DNA of 64,000 nucleotides from Microvirga lenta (GTDB taxonomy: Bacteria > Pseudomonadota > Alphaproteobacteria > Rhizobiales > Beijerinckiaceae): positions 310,001 through 374,000 of the forward strand of contig NZ_JAJBBR010000005.1 of assembly GCF_020532555.1 (NCBI RefSeq). Reading direction: 5' to 3'. The notes beneath the pieces are model-generated. The model was not told where the DNA came from and did not search any database. It saw only the letters and a program-made list of their open reading frames with translations. Shown here piece by piece: positions 34,548-43,395 of the stretch (the first letter of the stretch is position 1; every line of letters begins with the position of its first letter). A program made the translations under genes and the position numbers.

Positions 34548-37544
34548 ATGTATTCTGGTATTGGTGAGAGCAGCGTGCATATTTCCGGCCGGACTTGGTT
34601 GTCCAAGCAACTTCGGCGTTCCCATAAGAAAAGCTCCGTTCGAGAGAGGAACTCCCTTCGGCCAGCCAATCCCCTCCACGGTCCCCGTACATCGAACCTC
34701 GGTGCTGCGGGGCGCCCGCGGCAGGGCCTGGACCTGCTCAAGGGACAGGGCGCCGACGAGTTGCTTCGCCACCTCTGGGCCGTCATGGAAGGAACGACCG
34801 ACTGCGTCTTCTTTCTCGATCGCCAGTGGCGGTTCGTCTTCCTGAACGGGCGCGCCGCAGCGGAGCTTCGCGGCGGCAACGACCTCATCGGAGTCAACCT
34901 CTGGGATGCCTTTCCCGAAACCGCCGCAACGGTGTTCGGCGAGTTCTATCGAAAGGCGATGGCGGAGCGGTCCACCCAGGTCTTCGAAGCCTATTATCCG
35001 CCGCTCGAAACGTGGTTCGAGGTCCATGCGGTTCCCATCGACGACGGACTGACCGTCTTCTTCCGCAACATCAACGAGCGCGTCGCCGCGACCGAAGCGC
35101 TGCGGGAGCGGGAGCTCCAGCTCGAAACCGTCTTCGGCCAGACGATGGTGGGCATCATTCACCGACGCCTCGACGGGCGCGTCCTGATGGTCAATCAGCG
35201 CTGGTGCGATCTCGTCGGACGCACGAGGGAAGAGCTCGACAGCCTGCCGATCTTCGCCCCGACCTATCACGAGGACGCCTTGTGGAACGTCCCGCTCTTC
35301 GATCAGCATCTTCGAACGGGAGAGCCGTTCCAGGTCGAGAAGCGCTTCGTCCACCCCGACGGTTCGCTGGTCTGGGTCGCGGTCAACGTCTCCTTCGTCA
35401 AGAACGAGGCCGGCGAAGTGGTCTCGATGATCGCCGTGGCCGAAGACATCGGCGCGCGCAAGGCCGCGGAGGAAGAGATCCGCGAGAGCCGCAACCTGTT
35501 CCAGGTCGTCATCGACAGCGTGCAGGACCTGATCTTCGTCAAGGATCGCGAGGGGCGCTTCGTTCTCACGAACCGCCAGATGAGGGAAGCCTGCGGCCCC
35601 CTGGAGGGACAGCGGGTCGGCGATTGTTTCCCCCAGGAGCTCGCTGACGATTCCGACAGGACCGATCATCAGGTCCTGACATCCGGCAGCATCTCCATCG
35701 TCGAGGAGAAGGTGCCGATCCGCGGAGAGCTTCGCGCTTTCCAGACCGTGAAGGTGCCGTGGCGCCAGGATGGCGAGGTCATCGGGGTCATCGGCGTCTC
35801 GCGCGACCTGACCGAGCGGCTCGACGCGGAGCAGGAACTGCAGGAAAGCCGACGGCAGCTGACGACGCTGATCGACAACCTGCCCGGCCTCGTCTACCGC
35901 TCCGCTCTCGCGCCTCCCTGGCCGTTCAGCTTCATGAGCGAGGGCGCGGAAGCACTCACCGGCTACACGACGGCCGAGCTCATGCAGCGGGAATTCAGCT
36001 GGGCCGACGTCGTTCATGGCGACGATTGCAAGAGGCTGCAGAAGTCCATCGAGCAGGCGATCAGGGAGCGGCGCCCGTTCAACGAGGTCTATCGCATCAT
36101 CACCCGCACGGGCGGCACCCGGTGGGTGATGGAGCGTGGGCAGTGCATCTACAATGCGGACGGCTCCCCCGCCTTCCTCGAAGGCTTCATCAGCGATGTC
36201 ACGCAGCAGCGGCAGACCGAGGAGCGGCTGCGCTGGGTCGCCCATCACGATTCCCTCACGGGCGTGCCGAACAGGGCCCTGTTCCAGGAGCGCCTGGACG
36301 TCACCTTGAAGGAAGCCAAGCGGACCGGCCGAAAGGTCGGCCTGCTGCTCCTCGACCTCGACCATCTCAAGGAGGTCAACGACACCCTGGGCCACGATGC
36401 GGGCGATACCCTCCTGCAGGTGGCCGCCGAGCGTCTCAGCTCCTCGATCCGCAGCATCGACACCGTGGCCCGCAACGGCGGAGACGAGTTCGCAATCATC
36501 CTGCCGGAGATCGACTCCGAGCAGGATATCTGGACTCTCGTGAGGCCTGTCCTCGAGCGCCTGCAGGAGCCGTTCTCCTATGCCGGGCGAACCCTCGATT
36601 GCCGGGCCAGCATCGGTGCCAGCCTTTGCCCCGATCACGGGGACGATGCGACCGAGCTCCTGAAGCGGGCCGATGTGGCGCTTTACACGGCCAAGGCCGC
36701 AGGGCGCGGCAGGATCATGATCTTCAGGCCCGCCATGCAGAGCAAGGCCGAACTCCGGATGCAGATGCGGATCAACGCCCGAGAGGCCGTGAGAGAACGG
36801 CGCATCGAACCGTTCTACCAGCCGAAGGTGCTGCTGCGGTCCGGCGAGATCGCGGGCTTCGAAGCCCTCCTTCGCTGGCACAACCCGCTGACGGGGATCG
36901 AGACGCCGGCCTCGATCAAGGCCGCTTTCGACGACCCGCGACTCGCGGTGGCCATGGGCCAGCACATGCATGAGCTCGTGTTCGACGACATGCGCCGCTG
37001 GCTGGATGCCGGCATGGAGATCGGCCACGTGGCGATCAATGCCTCGGCTGCCGAATTCCGCGGGAACGACTTCGCCGAGGAGATCCTCGAGCGCCTGCGC
37101 GCGACGGGCATTCCCACCCGGTACCTGGAGCTGGAGGTGACGGAGACGGTCTTTCTCGGCCGCGGCGCCGAGCATGTGGGACAGGCCCTCCGGACGCTGA
37201 GCCTGGAAGGGGTGAGGATTGCCCTGGACGATTTCGGCACCGGGTATGCCTCCCTGTCCCACCTGAAGCAGTTCCCCGTCGACATCATCAAGATCGACAG
37301 ATCCTTCGTCCAGGATCTGGCCGACAACCTCGACGACACCGCCATCCTGCAGGCGGTGCTCAACCTGGGCAGGGGGCTCGGCATCACGACGGTCGCCGAG
37401 GGCGTCGAAACCGAGCTTCAGGCCACCTATCTCCGCGCCCAAGGCTGCGACATCGGCCAAGGTTATCTTTTCGGGAAGGCCGTTCCCAGATCCGAAATCC
37501 CCAAGCTTTATTCGTCCTGGGAACCGCATCGGTGCTGCCGCTGA
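34548..37544 (+). CDS. Multi-PAS GGDEF-EAL cyclic-di-GMP signalling protein
   Basis: A 998-aa protein without clear transmembrane helices. About four PAS/PAC modules fill residues 70-550 (for example TTDCVFFLDRQWRFVFLNG, IIHRRLDGRVLMVNQRW). The GGDEF domain is intact (NGGDEF near residue 643) and keeps the allosteric I-site RSID five residues before it. The EAL domain is intact too: EALLRW near 771, LEVTETV, DDFGTGYASL, KIDRSFV and EGVE. It should therefore be able both to make and to degrade c-di-GMP, switched by the PAS sensors. The start at ATG 34548 is uncertain because no good ribosome site is seen and the first 60 codons lack domain homology. Confidence 0.9.
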   Translation: MYSGIGESSVHISGRTWLSKQLRRSHKKSSVRERNSLRPANPLHGPRTSNLGAAGRPRQGLDLLKGQGADELLRHLWAVMEGTTDCVFFLDRQWRFVFLNGRAAAELRGGNDLIGVNLWDAFPETAATVFGEFYRKAMAERSTQVFEAYYPPLETWFEVHAVPIDDGLTVFFRNINERVAATEALRERELQLETVFGQTMVGIIHRRLDGRVLMVNQRWCDLVGRTREELDSLPIFAPTYHEDALWNVPLFDQHLRTGEPFQVEKRFVHPDGSLVWVAVNVSFVKNEAGEVVSMIAVAEDIGARKAAEEEIRESRNLFQVVIDSVQDLIFVKDREGRFVLTNRQMREACGPLEGQRVGDCFPQELADDSDRTDHQVLTSGSISIVEEKVPIRGELRAFQTVKVPWRQDGEVIGVIGVSRDLTERLDAEQELQESRRQLTTLIDNLPGLVYRSALAPPWPFSFMSEGAEALTGYTTAELMQREFSWADVVHGDDCKRLQKSIEQAIRERRPFNEVYRIITRTGGTRWVMERGQCIYNADGSPAFLEGFISDVTQQRQTEERLRWVAHHDSLTGVPNRALFQERLDVTLKEAKRTGRKVGLLLLDLDHLKEVNDTLGHDAGDTLLQVAAERLSSSIRSIDTVARNGGDEFAIILPEIDSEQDIWTLVRPVLERLQEPFSYAGRTLDCRASIGASLCPDHGDDATELLKRADVALYTAKAAGRGRIMIFRPAMQSKAELRMQMRINAREAVRERRIEPFYQPKVLLRSGEIAGFEALLRWHNPLTGIETPASIKAAFDDPRLAVAMGQHMHELVFDDMRRWLDAGMEIGHVAINASAAEFRGNDFAEEILERLRATGIPTRYLELEVTETVFLGRGAEHVGQALRTLSLEGVRIALDDFGTGYASLSHLKQFPVDIIKIDRSFVQDLADNLDDTAILQAVLNLGRGLGITTVAEGVETELQATYLRAQGCDIGQGYLFGKAVPRSEIPKLYSSWEPHRCCR

Positions 37545-37940
37545 GAGAACAGCCTCAAGCAAGCCTGAAGGCTTAACTTCCTTTTCCCGGGGCTGGCGTC
37601 GCCGTTTTCTTTGCAGGCGGCGTCCAGCCAAGATTTACATTCGGGAAGCCTGCCGGCAGGCAGAGGATAAATTTTGATGCTTCTCCTGTTTGAAGAACAA
37701 CTTCTTGACACAATGCGAGGAGAATGAAGCCAACCAAGAATCGGGGCAGAAAATCAGTATATAAAAGCAACAACCGAGACACATAGACTCGGACTATACT
37801 GATATAAAGTTTCACATAACAGTATATAAACGTTTCCGCTCCCAAATTCTGCGAAGGCGACACTGGAATACCGACCCCCCAGGGGCACGGCCCTCCCGCG
37901 TCTGGACAATACGAAGAACAATTCAGGATCGGACGGATCT
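37545..37940. other. Intergenic region before the serralysin gene
   Basis: About 396 bases; 37690-37860 is AT-rich (for example TATATAAAAGC, AACAGTATATAAACG) and may contain the promoter. No intact gene is supported. Short minus-strand frames here have no ribosome site. Confidence 0.5.
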
Positions 37941-40055
37941 ATGCCTGCTGTTGTGACTTATAGCCCGACTGGCAACGCCTATATCGATGGTGTCCTGGGG
38001 GACCGGAAATGGGCGGTAAACAGCTTCACCTTCAGTTTTCCGACCAACGCGTCGTTCTATGGGAGCCCCTATAGCAGCAGCGGCGAGCCTACGAGCGGAT
38101 TCGAGGCGTTCAATCCCACGCAGCAGGCGGCGACGCGCGAAGCCCTGAAGCTCTATGCCTCGGTCGCCAACCTGTCCTTCACGGAGATCGCCGAGACGGC
38201 AACCCAGCACGCGGATCTTCGCTTCGCCATGTCGGACAAGCCCGGCACGGCCTGGGCCTATTTTCCGTCGACGCACGCCACGGGAGGCGATGCCTGGTTC
38301 AACAATTCGAGCGGCCAGTACGACAACCCGCGGCTCGGCAACTACGCATACCTGACGGTGGTGCACGAGATCGGGCATGCGCTGGGTCTCGAACACGCCC
38401 ACGAAGAATTCGTCATGCCGCAGGAACGTGACTCGATGGAGTACACGGTCATGAGCTATCGTTCCTATGTCGGCGCCTCGACGACGTCGGGATACGTCAA
38501 CGAAGGCTGGGGCTATGCGCAGTCGCTGATGATGTACGACATCGCGGCCCTGCAGCACATGTACGGCGCGAACTATTCCACCAACAGCGGCAACACCACC
38601 TATTCCTGGAGCCCGACCACGGGCGAGATGTCCGTCAACGGGACCGGCCAGGGAGCGCCGGGCGGCAACCGCATCTTCCAGACGGTGTGGGACGGCGGCG
38701 GCACGGATACCTACGACTTCTCGCAATATTCCGGCGCCCTGAAGGTCGACCTTCAGCCGGGAGGGTGGACGACCACGTCGACGACCCAGCTTGCGAAGCT
38801 TCACTACAACGGCTCGAAGATTGCCGCCGGCAACATTGCCAACGCGCTGCTCTACAAGGGTGACGGCCGATCCCTCATCGAGAACGCGATCGGAGGCAGC
38901 GGCAGCGATACGCTGATCGGCAATCAGGCGGCGAACGTGCTCAAGGGCGGCAGCGGTGCCGACAGCCTGACCGGCGGCATCGGGAACGACACGCTGGACG
39001 GCGGCGCCGGAATCGATACGGCCGTGTATGGAGGTCAACGCTCGCAGTATGCGGTCCAGAAGCTCTCCGACGGATCGCTCGAAATCGCGGATCTTCGCGG
39101 CGGCTCGCCGGACGGACGGGACATCGTCTGGAATATCGAATGGATCCAGTTCGTCGACCGCATCTACTCCGCCGCCGAGCTGACGCCCACCACGACGGTT
39201 CCGGTCACGACCACCACCGATCCCGTCGTCACGCCCACCACGACCGATACGGTGGTTACGACCGTGTCGGACACGACCGTCACGACGACGACGGCCCCCA
39301 CTCCGCTGACGCCGCCGATCGTGACTCTGCAGGACATCAGCATCTCGGGCGACTCCGCGGGCAACCGGCTTTACGGAGCCGGAGGCAACGACTCGCTGTA
39401 TGGCCTCGGCGGCAACGACGTGCTCCATGGTGCGGCCGGTGCGGACAGGCTGAGCGGCGGAACCGGCAAGGATACCGCCAGCTATTCGGGCGCCGGCGGC
39501 GGCCTGGTGGCGGATCTTCTGTACCCGTCGCGCAACACGGGCGATGCGCAAGGCGACATCTATGTCAGCATCGAGAACCTCACCGGCAGCGCCCATGCGG
39601 ATTCCCTGCGCGGCAGCAAGGGGTCGAACGTGATCAGGGGCGGAGCCGGCAACGACACGCTCATCGGAAGAGCGGGCAACGACACCCTCGATGGCGGGTC
39701 GGGCGACGACGTGCTCCAAGGGCAGACGGGCCGGGATGTTCTCGTGGGGCGCGGCGGGCGCGACAAGTTCGTCTTCAAGTCCGTCAGCGAGTCCCGCGGC
39801 TCCTCCACGGATGTGATCAAGGACTTCACGCGTGGAAGCGACAAGATCGACCTGCGCGCGATAGACGCCAACAGCACCAAGGGCGGCAATCAGGCCTTCA
39901 GCTTCATCGGAAAATCCGCCTTCACCGGGAAAGCCGGGGAGCTGCGCTTCTATGACGGCAAGCTGTCGGCGGACATCAATGGCGACACGATCATAGACTT
40001 CCAGGTGAAGGTGTCGGGGCTCACCAAGCTGTCCAAGGGCGACTTCTATCTCTGA
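37941..40055 (+). CDS. Serralysin-type M10 metalloprotease with RTX repeats
   Basis: A 704-aa exoprotease secreted by a type I system; no Sec signal. The zinc site HEIGHALGLEH is at about residue 141 and the Met-turn region (SMEYTVMSYRSY) near 165, both as in serralysins. The M10 C-terminal and first RTX region cover 240-400 (SGSDTLIGNQAANVLKG, GIGNDTLDGGAG). A Thr/Val-rich linker spans about 413-455. A second RTX block (460-620) and the terminal secretion region end in KLSKGDFYL. The Thr linker between two RTX blocks is unusual. No inhibitor or T1SS gene lies nearby. Confidence 0.92.
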   Translation: MPAVVTYSPTGNAYIDGVLGDRKWAVNSFTFSFPTNASFYGSPYSSSGEPTSGFEAFNPTQQAATREALKLYASVANLSFTEIAETATQHADLRFAMSDKPGTAWAYFPSTHATGGDAWFNNSSGQYDNPRLGNYAYLTVVHEIGHALGLEHAHEEFVMPQERDSMEYTVMSYRSYVGASTTSGYVNEGWGYAQSLMMYDIAALQHMYGANYSTNSGNTTYSWSPTTGEMSVNGTGQGAPGGNRIFQTVWDGGGTDTYDFSQYSGALKVDLQPGGWTTTSTTQLAKLHYNGSKIAAGNIANALLYKGDGRSLIENAIGGSGSDTLIGNQAANVLKGGSGADSLTGGIGNDTLDGGAGIDTAVYGGQRSQYAVQKLSDGSLEIADLRGGSPDGRDIVWNIEWIQFVDRIYSAAELTPTTTVPVTTTTDPVVTPTTTDTVVTTVSDTTVTTTTAPTPLTPPIVTLQDISISGDSAGNRLYGAGGNDSLYGLGGNDVLHGAAGADRLSGGTGKDTASYSGAGGGLVADLLYPSRNTGDAQGDIYVSIENLTGSAHADSLRGSKGSNVIRGGAGNDTLIGRAGNDTLDGGSGDDVLQGQTGRDVLVGRGGRDKFVFKSVSESRGSSTDVIKDFTRGSDKIDLRAIDANSTKGGNQAFSFIGKSAFTGKAGELRFYDGKLSADINGDTIIDFQVKVSGLTKLSKGDFYL

Positions 40056-40077
40056 GCCGCGCGGACGCGGGAAGCGG

Positions 40078-40105
40078 AAGCAAGGCGCTGAGTTGCGCCT
40101 TGCTT
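40078..40105. terminator. Bidirectional terminator between converging genes
   Basis: An 11-bp perfect stem AAGCAAGGCGC / GCGCCTTGCTT with a 6-nt loop. It separates the rightward serralysin gene from the leftward small secreted protein gene, and A/T-ended arms allow termination both ways. Confidence 0.75.
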
Positions 40106-40112
40106 CAATGGC

Positions 40113-40460
40113 TCAGCACCGGCTGGGCATGCCGGATGGATTGACGCTGTTCGGATTCTTGCCGCCTGTCGGAAGGCAGGGGCTCTTGCCGGTGGCGCCG
40201 GCCTCCACGGCAGCTTCAGGCGTGGGATCGATGGTCCCGGGCGGGTTGCCGGGCGGGTTCACCGCAGGGGAGCCGACGGCTCCTGTGGCATTCGGCCCCG
40301 CGCGCTCGCGGACCGGGAATTTCCCGGTGCCGGCGGCACCGGTATCGACACTCGGGCTGGCGCCCGGCGCGGCTCCGGTTTGAGCGAGAGCGCCCCCGGC
40401 TGCTCCTCCGACGGACAGAGCCGTCGCCAGAGCCAGGACGTGCAATCGGTTCAGAAACAT
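40113..40460 (-). CDS. Small secreted Pro/Gly/Ala-rich protein
   Basis: A 115-aa protein with a signal peptide (MFLNRLHVLALATALSVGGA, likely cleaved after ALA in GGALAQ). A low-complexity Gly/Pro/Ala/Thr mature part has two cysteines near the C-terminus (KSPCLPTGG and MPSRC). GGAG is 6 nt before ATG 40460. No recognised domain. It resembles other small low-complexity exported proteins of Methylobacteriaceae, by impression only. Confidence 0.65.
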   Translation of the reverse strand: MFLNRLHVLALATALSVGGAAGGALAQTGAAPGASPSVDTGAAGTGKFPVRERAGPNATGAVGSPAVNPPGNPPGTIDPTPEAAVEAGATGKSPCLPTGGKNPNSVNPSGMPSRC

Positions 40461-40774
40461 CGCGAACTCCGCTTTCTTCGATCAGGACATGGTGTGCGCC
40501 TGTCTACTCTCCGACAGAACTTATGTTTCAGCTTGGCTTCAGGAATTCGCCGCTCGGCAGCCCGGAACTCTTCCCCATGCTGCGACGGGCCCTGCCCTTT
40601 TCCCCGACTTCGCTTGCAAACGAACCGTTCCGTAACCATCTGAGTCAGAACCCGGTCGCGGTCTTACGCTTGACCGGAACTGGCCACGAGCTGGGACGAC
40701 GACGCCGGATCGACGGCATCCCATAGCGCGGCCGTTGGCGCATTTAGCCTTTGCCTCACACCGAGCTTGAACCG
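40461..40774. other. Intergenic region between divergent small genes
   Basis: 314 bases with no supported gene. It presumably contains promoters for both neighbours; no motif stands out. Confidence 0.5.
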
Positions 40775-40987
40775 ATGACCCATATCAGGATCGCGGAGCC
40801 GTCTCCGCATTACAGGACTGCGCTTCTCGAAGCCCGCGCTCGCCAGTGCCGCTTCATCGTTTCCGAAGAAGTTCGGGATGCGGTCTGCTGCGGCGCGCCG
40901 ACTTCCGAAACGTCGAGCTGGTGCGACTGGCATCGCCAGCTCGTCTACACGCCGCGCACCGAGCGCGACAGGCGCCGGGCCGCCTGA
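40775..40987 (+). CDS. Small GcrA-like C-terminal domain protein
   Basis: A 70-aa protein, start ATG 40775 (MTHIRIAEPSPHYRTALLEA). Its second half, QCRF...VCCGAPTSETSSWCDWHRQLVYTP, matches the cysteine/histidine pattern at the C-terminus of GcrA (C-R..., CG..., S-x-C-x-x-H..., Y-x-P). The N-terminal helix-turn-helix that lets GcrA bind methylated DNA is absent. It may be a stand-alone partner domain or a competitor of GcrA. Function unknown. Confidence 0.55.
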   Translation: MTHIRIAEPSPHYRTALLEARARQCRFIVSEEVRDAVCCGAPTSETSSWCDWHRQLVYTPRTERDRRRAA

Positions 40988-41179
40988 GGAGCTCGGCCAT
41001 TCAGTCCGGCCCATCGGAAAACATGCCGTCGGCTCCGGGTTTTCGGAGCCGGCGCGCTTTTGCATGGGCACGGGCCAGCTCCGCCGGAGGCTGCTGATCC
41101 GGCGCCCGCCCCGAGAACCGGGTGCGCATCCGCGAGTTTCCACTGAGCCCTTCCGGAAACCGACTGACACAGGCTGGCG

Positions 41180-42343
41180 ATGAATACCCTAATCTATGGC
41201 GAACATGACGAGAGGACGATCCGTCAGCTCGATCGCTGCATGCAGGTCGGCAGCGCAGCGAAGGGTGTTCTCTGTGCCGACGGCCATCTCGGCTATGCCC
41301 ATCCGATCGGCGGAGTCGTCGCCTACGAGGAGCACATCTCCATCAGCGGTGTCGGGTTCGATATCGCGTGCGGGAACATGGCCGTGCGGCTCGATACCCG
41401 TTACGAGGACATCGCTTCGCAGAAAGCCGCCATCCTGTCCGATATCGGGCGGACGATCAGCTTCGGCATCGGCCAGAAGAATGCCGTCGCGGTGGATCAC
41501 GAGCTGTTCGAGTCGCCGCTGTGGGACGAGGCAGGCGTGCGCGACCTCAAGAAGATGGCCTCGCAGCAGCTCGGAACGGTCGGGTCCGGCAACCATTATG
41601 TCGACCTTTTCGAGGACGAGGAGGGCTTCGTCTGGATCGGGGTGCATTTCGGCTCGCGCGGACTCGGCCACAAGATCACGACCAAGCACCTGGCCCTCGT
41701 GGGCGCCAAGGACGGAATGGAGGTCGATCCCGCCATCGTCCACCAGGACAGCGAGGTGGGGCGCAGCTACATCGCCGGCGTGAAGCTCGGCGGCCTCTAC
41801 GCCTATGCCGGGCGGGAATGGGTGGTCGAGCGCGTCCGACAGATCATCGGCGGGAGGATCACCGATTCGGTGCACAACCATCACAACTTCGCCTGGCGCG
41901 AGAAGCACGGGGACCGGGAATACTGGGTGGTGCGCAAGGGCGCGACGCCCGCTTTTCCGGATCAGCGCGGCTTCGTGGGCGGATCCATGGGCGACAACGC
42001 CGTGATCCTTCGCGGCGTGGACAACGCGGAAAGCGCCGACAGCCTCTACTCCACCGTTCACGGCGCCGGACGCCTTCATGGAAGGATGGAGGCCAAGGGC
42101 AAGAAGAACAAGGCGGGGGAGTGGACCCGCCCGCCCCTCTTCACCCGCCGGCAGATGGACGAGTGGCTGCGGGAGAAAGGAATTCTCCTGCGCGGCGGCG
42201 ACGTGGACGAGAGCCCGATGGTCTATCGCCGTCTGCCCGAGGTGCTCGAGCATCACAGGAACACGATCCGCATCGAGCACACGCTGCGGCCGTTTGCGGT
42301 TGCCATGGCAGGCGCCGGAGAGTTTGATCCCTACAAGGACTGA
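41180..42343 (+). CDS. rtcB: RtcB family RNA ligase
   Basis: A 387-aa RtcB protein, joining RNA 2',3'-cyclic phosphate or 3'-phosphate ends to 5'-OH ends with GTP and Mn. Motifs: CADGHLGYAHPIGGVVA near residue 33 and GVGFDIACGNMAVRL near 57, containing the metal ligands. GSGNHYVDLF lies near 136, HFGSRGLGHK near 155 (with the metal-binding His), and HNHHNFAW near 233. Length is like the shorter bacterial RtcB class. No archease or RtcA gene is adjacent. A small gene follows 31 bases downstream. Confidence 0.93.
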   Translation: MNTLIYGEHDERTIRQLDRCMQVGSAAKGVLCADGHLGYAHPIGGVVAYEEHISISGVGFDIACGNMAVRLDTRYEDIASQKAAILSDIGRTISFGIGQKNAVAVDHELFESPLWDEAGVRDLKKMASQQLGTVGSGNHYVDLFEDEEGFVWIGVHFGSRGLGHKITTKHLALVGAKDGMEVDPAIVHQDSEVGRSYIAGVKLGGLYAYAGREWVVERVRQIIGGRITDSVHNHHNFAWREKHGDREYWVVRKGATPAFPDQRGFVGGSMGDNAVILRGVDNAESADSLYSTVHGAGRLHGRMEAKGKKNKAGEWTRPPLFTRRQMDEWLREKGILLRGGDVDESPMVYRRLPEVLEHHRNTIRIEHTLRPFAVAMAGAGEFDPYKD

Positions 42344-42374
42344 GCCCTGCCGCCGCCAAAGGAGAGATTGTGGA

Positions 42375-42602
42375 ATGAGCGACTGGATTTCTTACGACCG
42401 GTGGGAGGAATGCGTCCGTCTCGAGCGGCCGGGCTACGTGTTCGAGGTCACGAACGAAGAGGGACAGAGCCTCTTCACGCCCTGCGCCATCCCGCTCCAG
42501 CTTCCCTTCGACTGGACATCGCCTCCCACGCGCTTCCGCCTGGTCGCCGAGGCTCCGCCGCGCCGTTCCTCTCCGATTCCGGCTCCCGAGAAACCGCGCT
42601 GA
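42375..42602 (+). CDS. Small hypothetical protein downstream of rtcB
   Basis: A 75-aa protein (MSDWISYDRWEECVRLERPG...). AAAGGAG lies about 10 nt upstream of ATG 42375. It has a short beta-rich central part (FEVTNEEGQSLFT) and a Pro/Arg-rich tail. It is spaced 31 bases after rtcB, so probably co-transcribed. No domain recognised. Confidence 0.6.
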   Translation: MSDWISYDRWEECVRLERPGYVFEVTNEEGQSLFTPCAIPLQLPFDWTSPPTRFRLVAEAPPRRSSPIPAPEKPR

Positions 42603-42608
42603 ACGATA

Positions 42609-42896
42609 TCACGGCCGGGAAGCCACCTCCTCCTGGGCGCGTTGGCTCCGCGCGCTGCTGCCGGGCTCCACACCCCGCGCCGAGCACCAGGCGGCGAAAT
42701 CCTCCGGCGTGATCGGCACGCGCACGACCTCCAACCCCGCCTCCTGAGCCACGCGCTCGTTGTTCTGGGCTGCCATGAACCATTGGTCGTAGGACGGCGC
42801 CAGATTGTGCGGGTCGCTCATCATGGCGCGGATACGAGGGTAGTCCTCGCGGCTGTACCACGGCAGGCCGATCCTGCGGCGAGGGGAATCAGTCAT
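42609..42896 (-). CDS. Hypothetical 95-aa protein
   Basis: The start at ATG 42896 gives MTDSPRRRIGLPWYSREDYP. The region YPRIRAMMSDPHNLAPSYDQWF looks like a conserved short helical domain of Rhizobiales hypothetical proteins. It converges with the small gene after rtcB, with stops 7 bases apart. No catalytic motif. The product is probably cytosolic. Confidence 0.6.
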   Translation of the reverse strand: MTDSPRRRIGLPWYSREDYPRIRAMMSDPHNLAPSYDQWFMAAQNNERVAQEAGLEVVRVPITPEDFAAWCSARGVEPGSSARSQRAQEEVASRP

Positions 42897-43068
42897 CGAT
42901 CGTCGCTTCCGTCTCATGTTCCGAGGAACGGTAGCTAAGGCGCGTCGGCGCGAGGACCATGGGAGAACAGGAGGGAGCCGGCCCCGCACGACCGAAAGAA
43001 CCCCGCTTTAAGGCATCTGCAAGGATCTTGGGATCACAGTCACCCGTCTTAGTAAGGAGTACCGTGAG

Positions 43069-43287
43069 ATGGAAGACTGGCAGGGACGGACGCGCGAACC
43101 CATCACCGAGGAGCGTCTCGAGAAGGCCTTGGGGGTCCTGGCCGACATCGTGAGGGAGCACGGAGAGGCTTTCGCCCCCCTCCTGGAGACCATGGAGCAG
43201 GAACTCGCCACGTTCCGCCGCATCCATGAGGCCGTCGGCGAGAAGGCGAAGCAGCACCATCCGAAGATCGCCGACAAGGCAGCCTGA
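43069..43287 (+). CDS. Hypothetical 72-aa helical protein
   Basis: MEDWQGRTREPITEERLEKA begins an entirely helical acidic protein (VLADIVREHGEAFAPLLETMEQEL). AAGGAG lies 9 nt before ATG 43069. No recognised family. It sits alone between two leftward genes. Confidence 0.55.
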   Translation: MEDWQGRTREPITEERLEKALGVLADIVREHGEAFAPLLETMEQELATFRRIHEAVGEKAKQHHPKIADKAA

Positions 43288-43395
43288 GCGGACGGCCCGC
43301 CGCGCCGGTATCAGGGCCTCGATATCCATGCAGGCTCTTCGCGCCTCGGATGCGCGGAGAGCCGAAACAACCCCGGCCGTTCGTGCCTGCCGCGC

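Noticed and set aside
34371..37631. 1086-codon minus-strand frame opposite the GGDEF-EAL gene
   Set aside because: The plus-strand product carries complete GGDEF and EAL motifs; the antisense frame has none.
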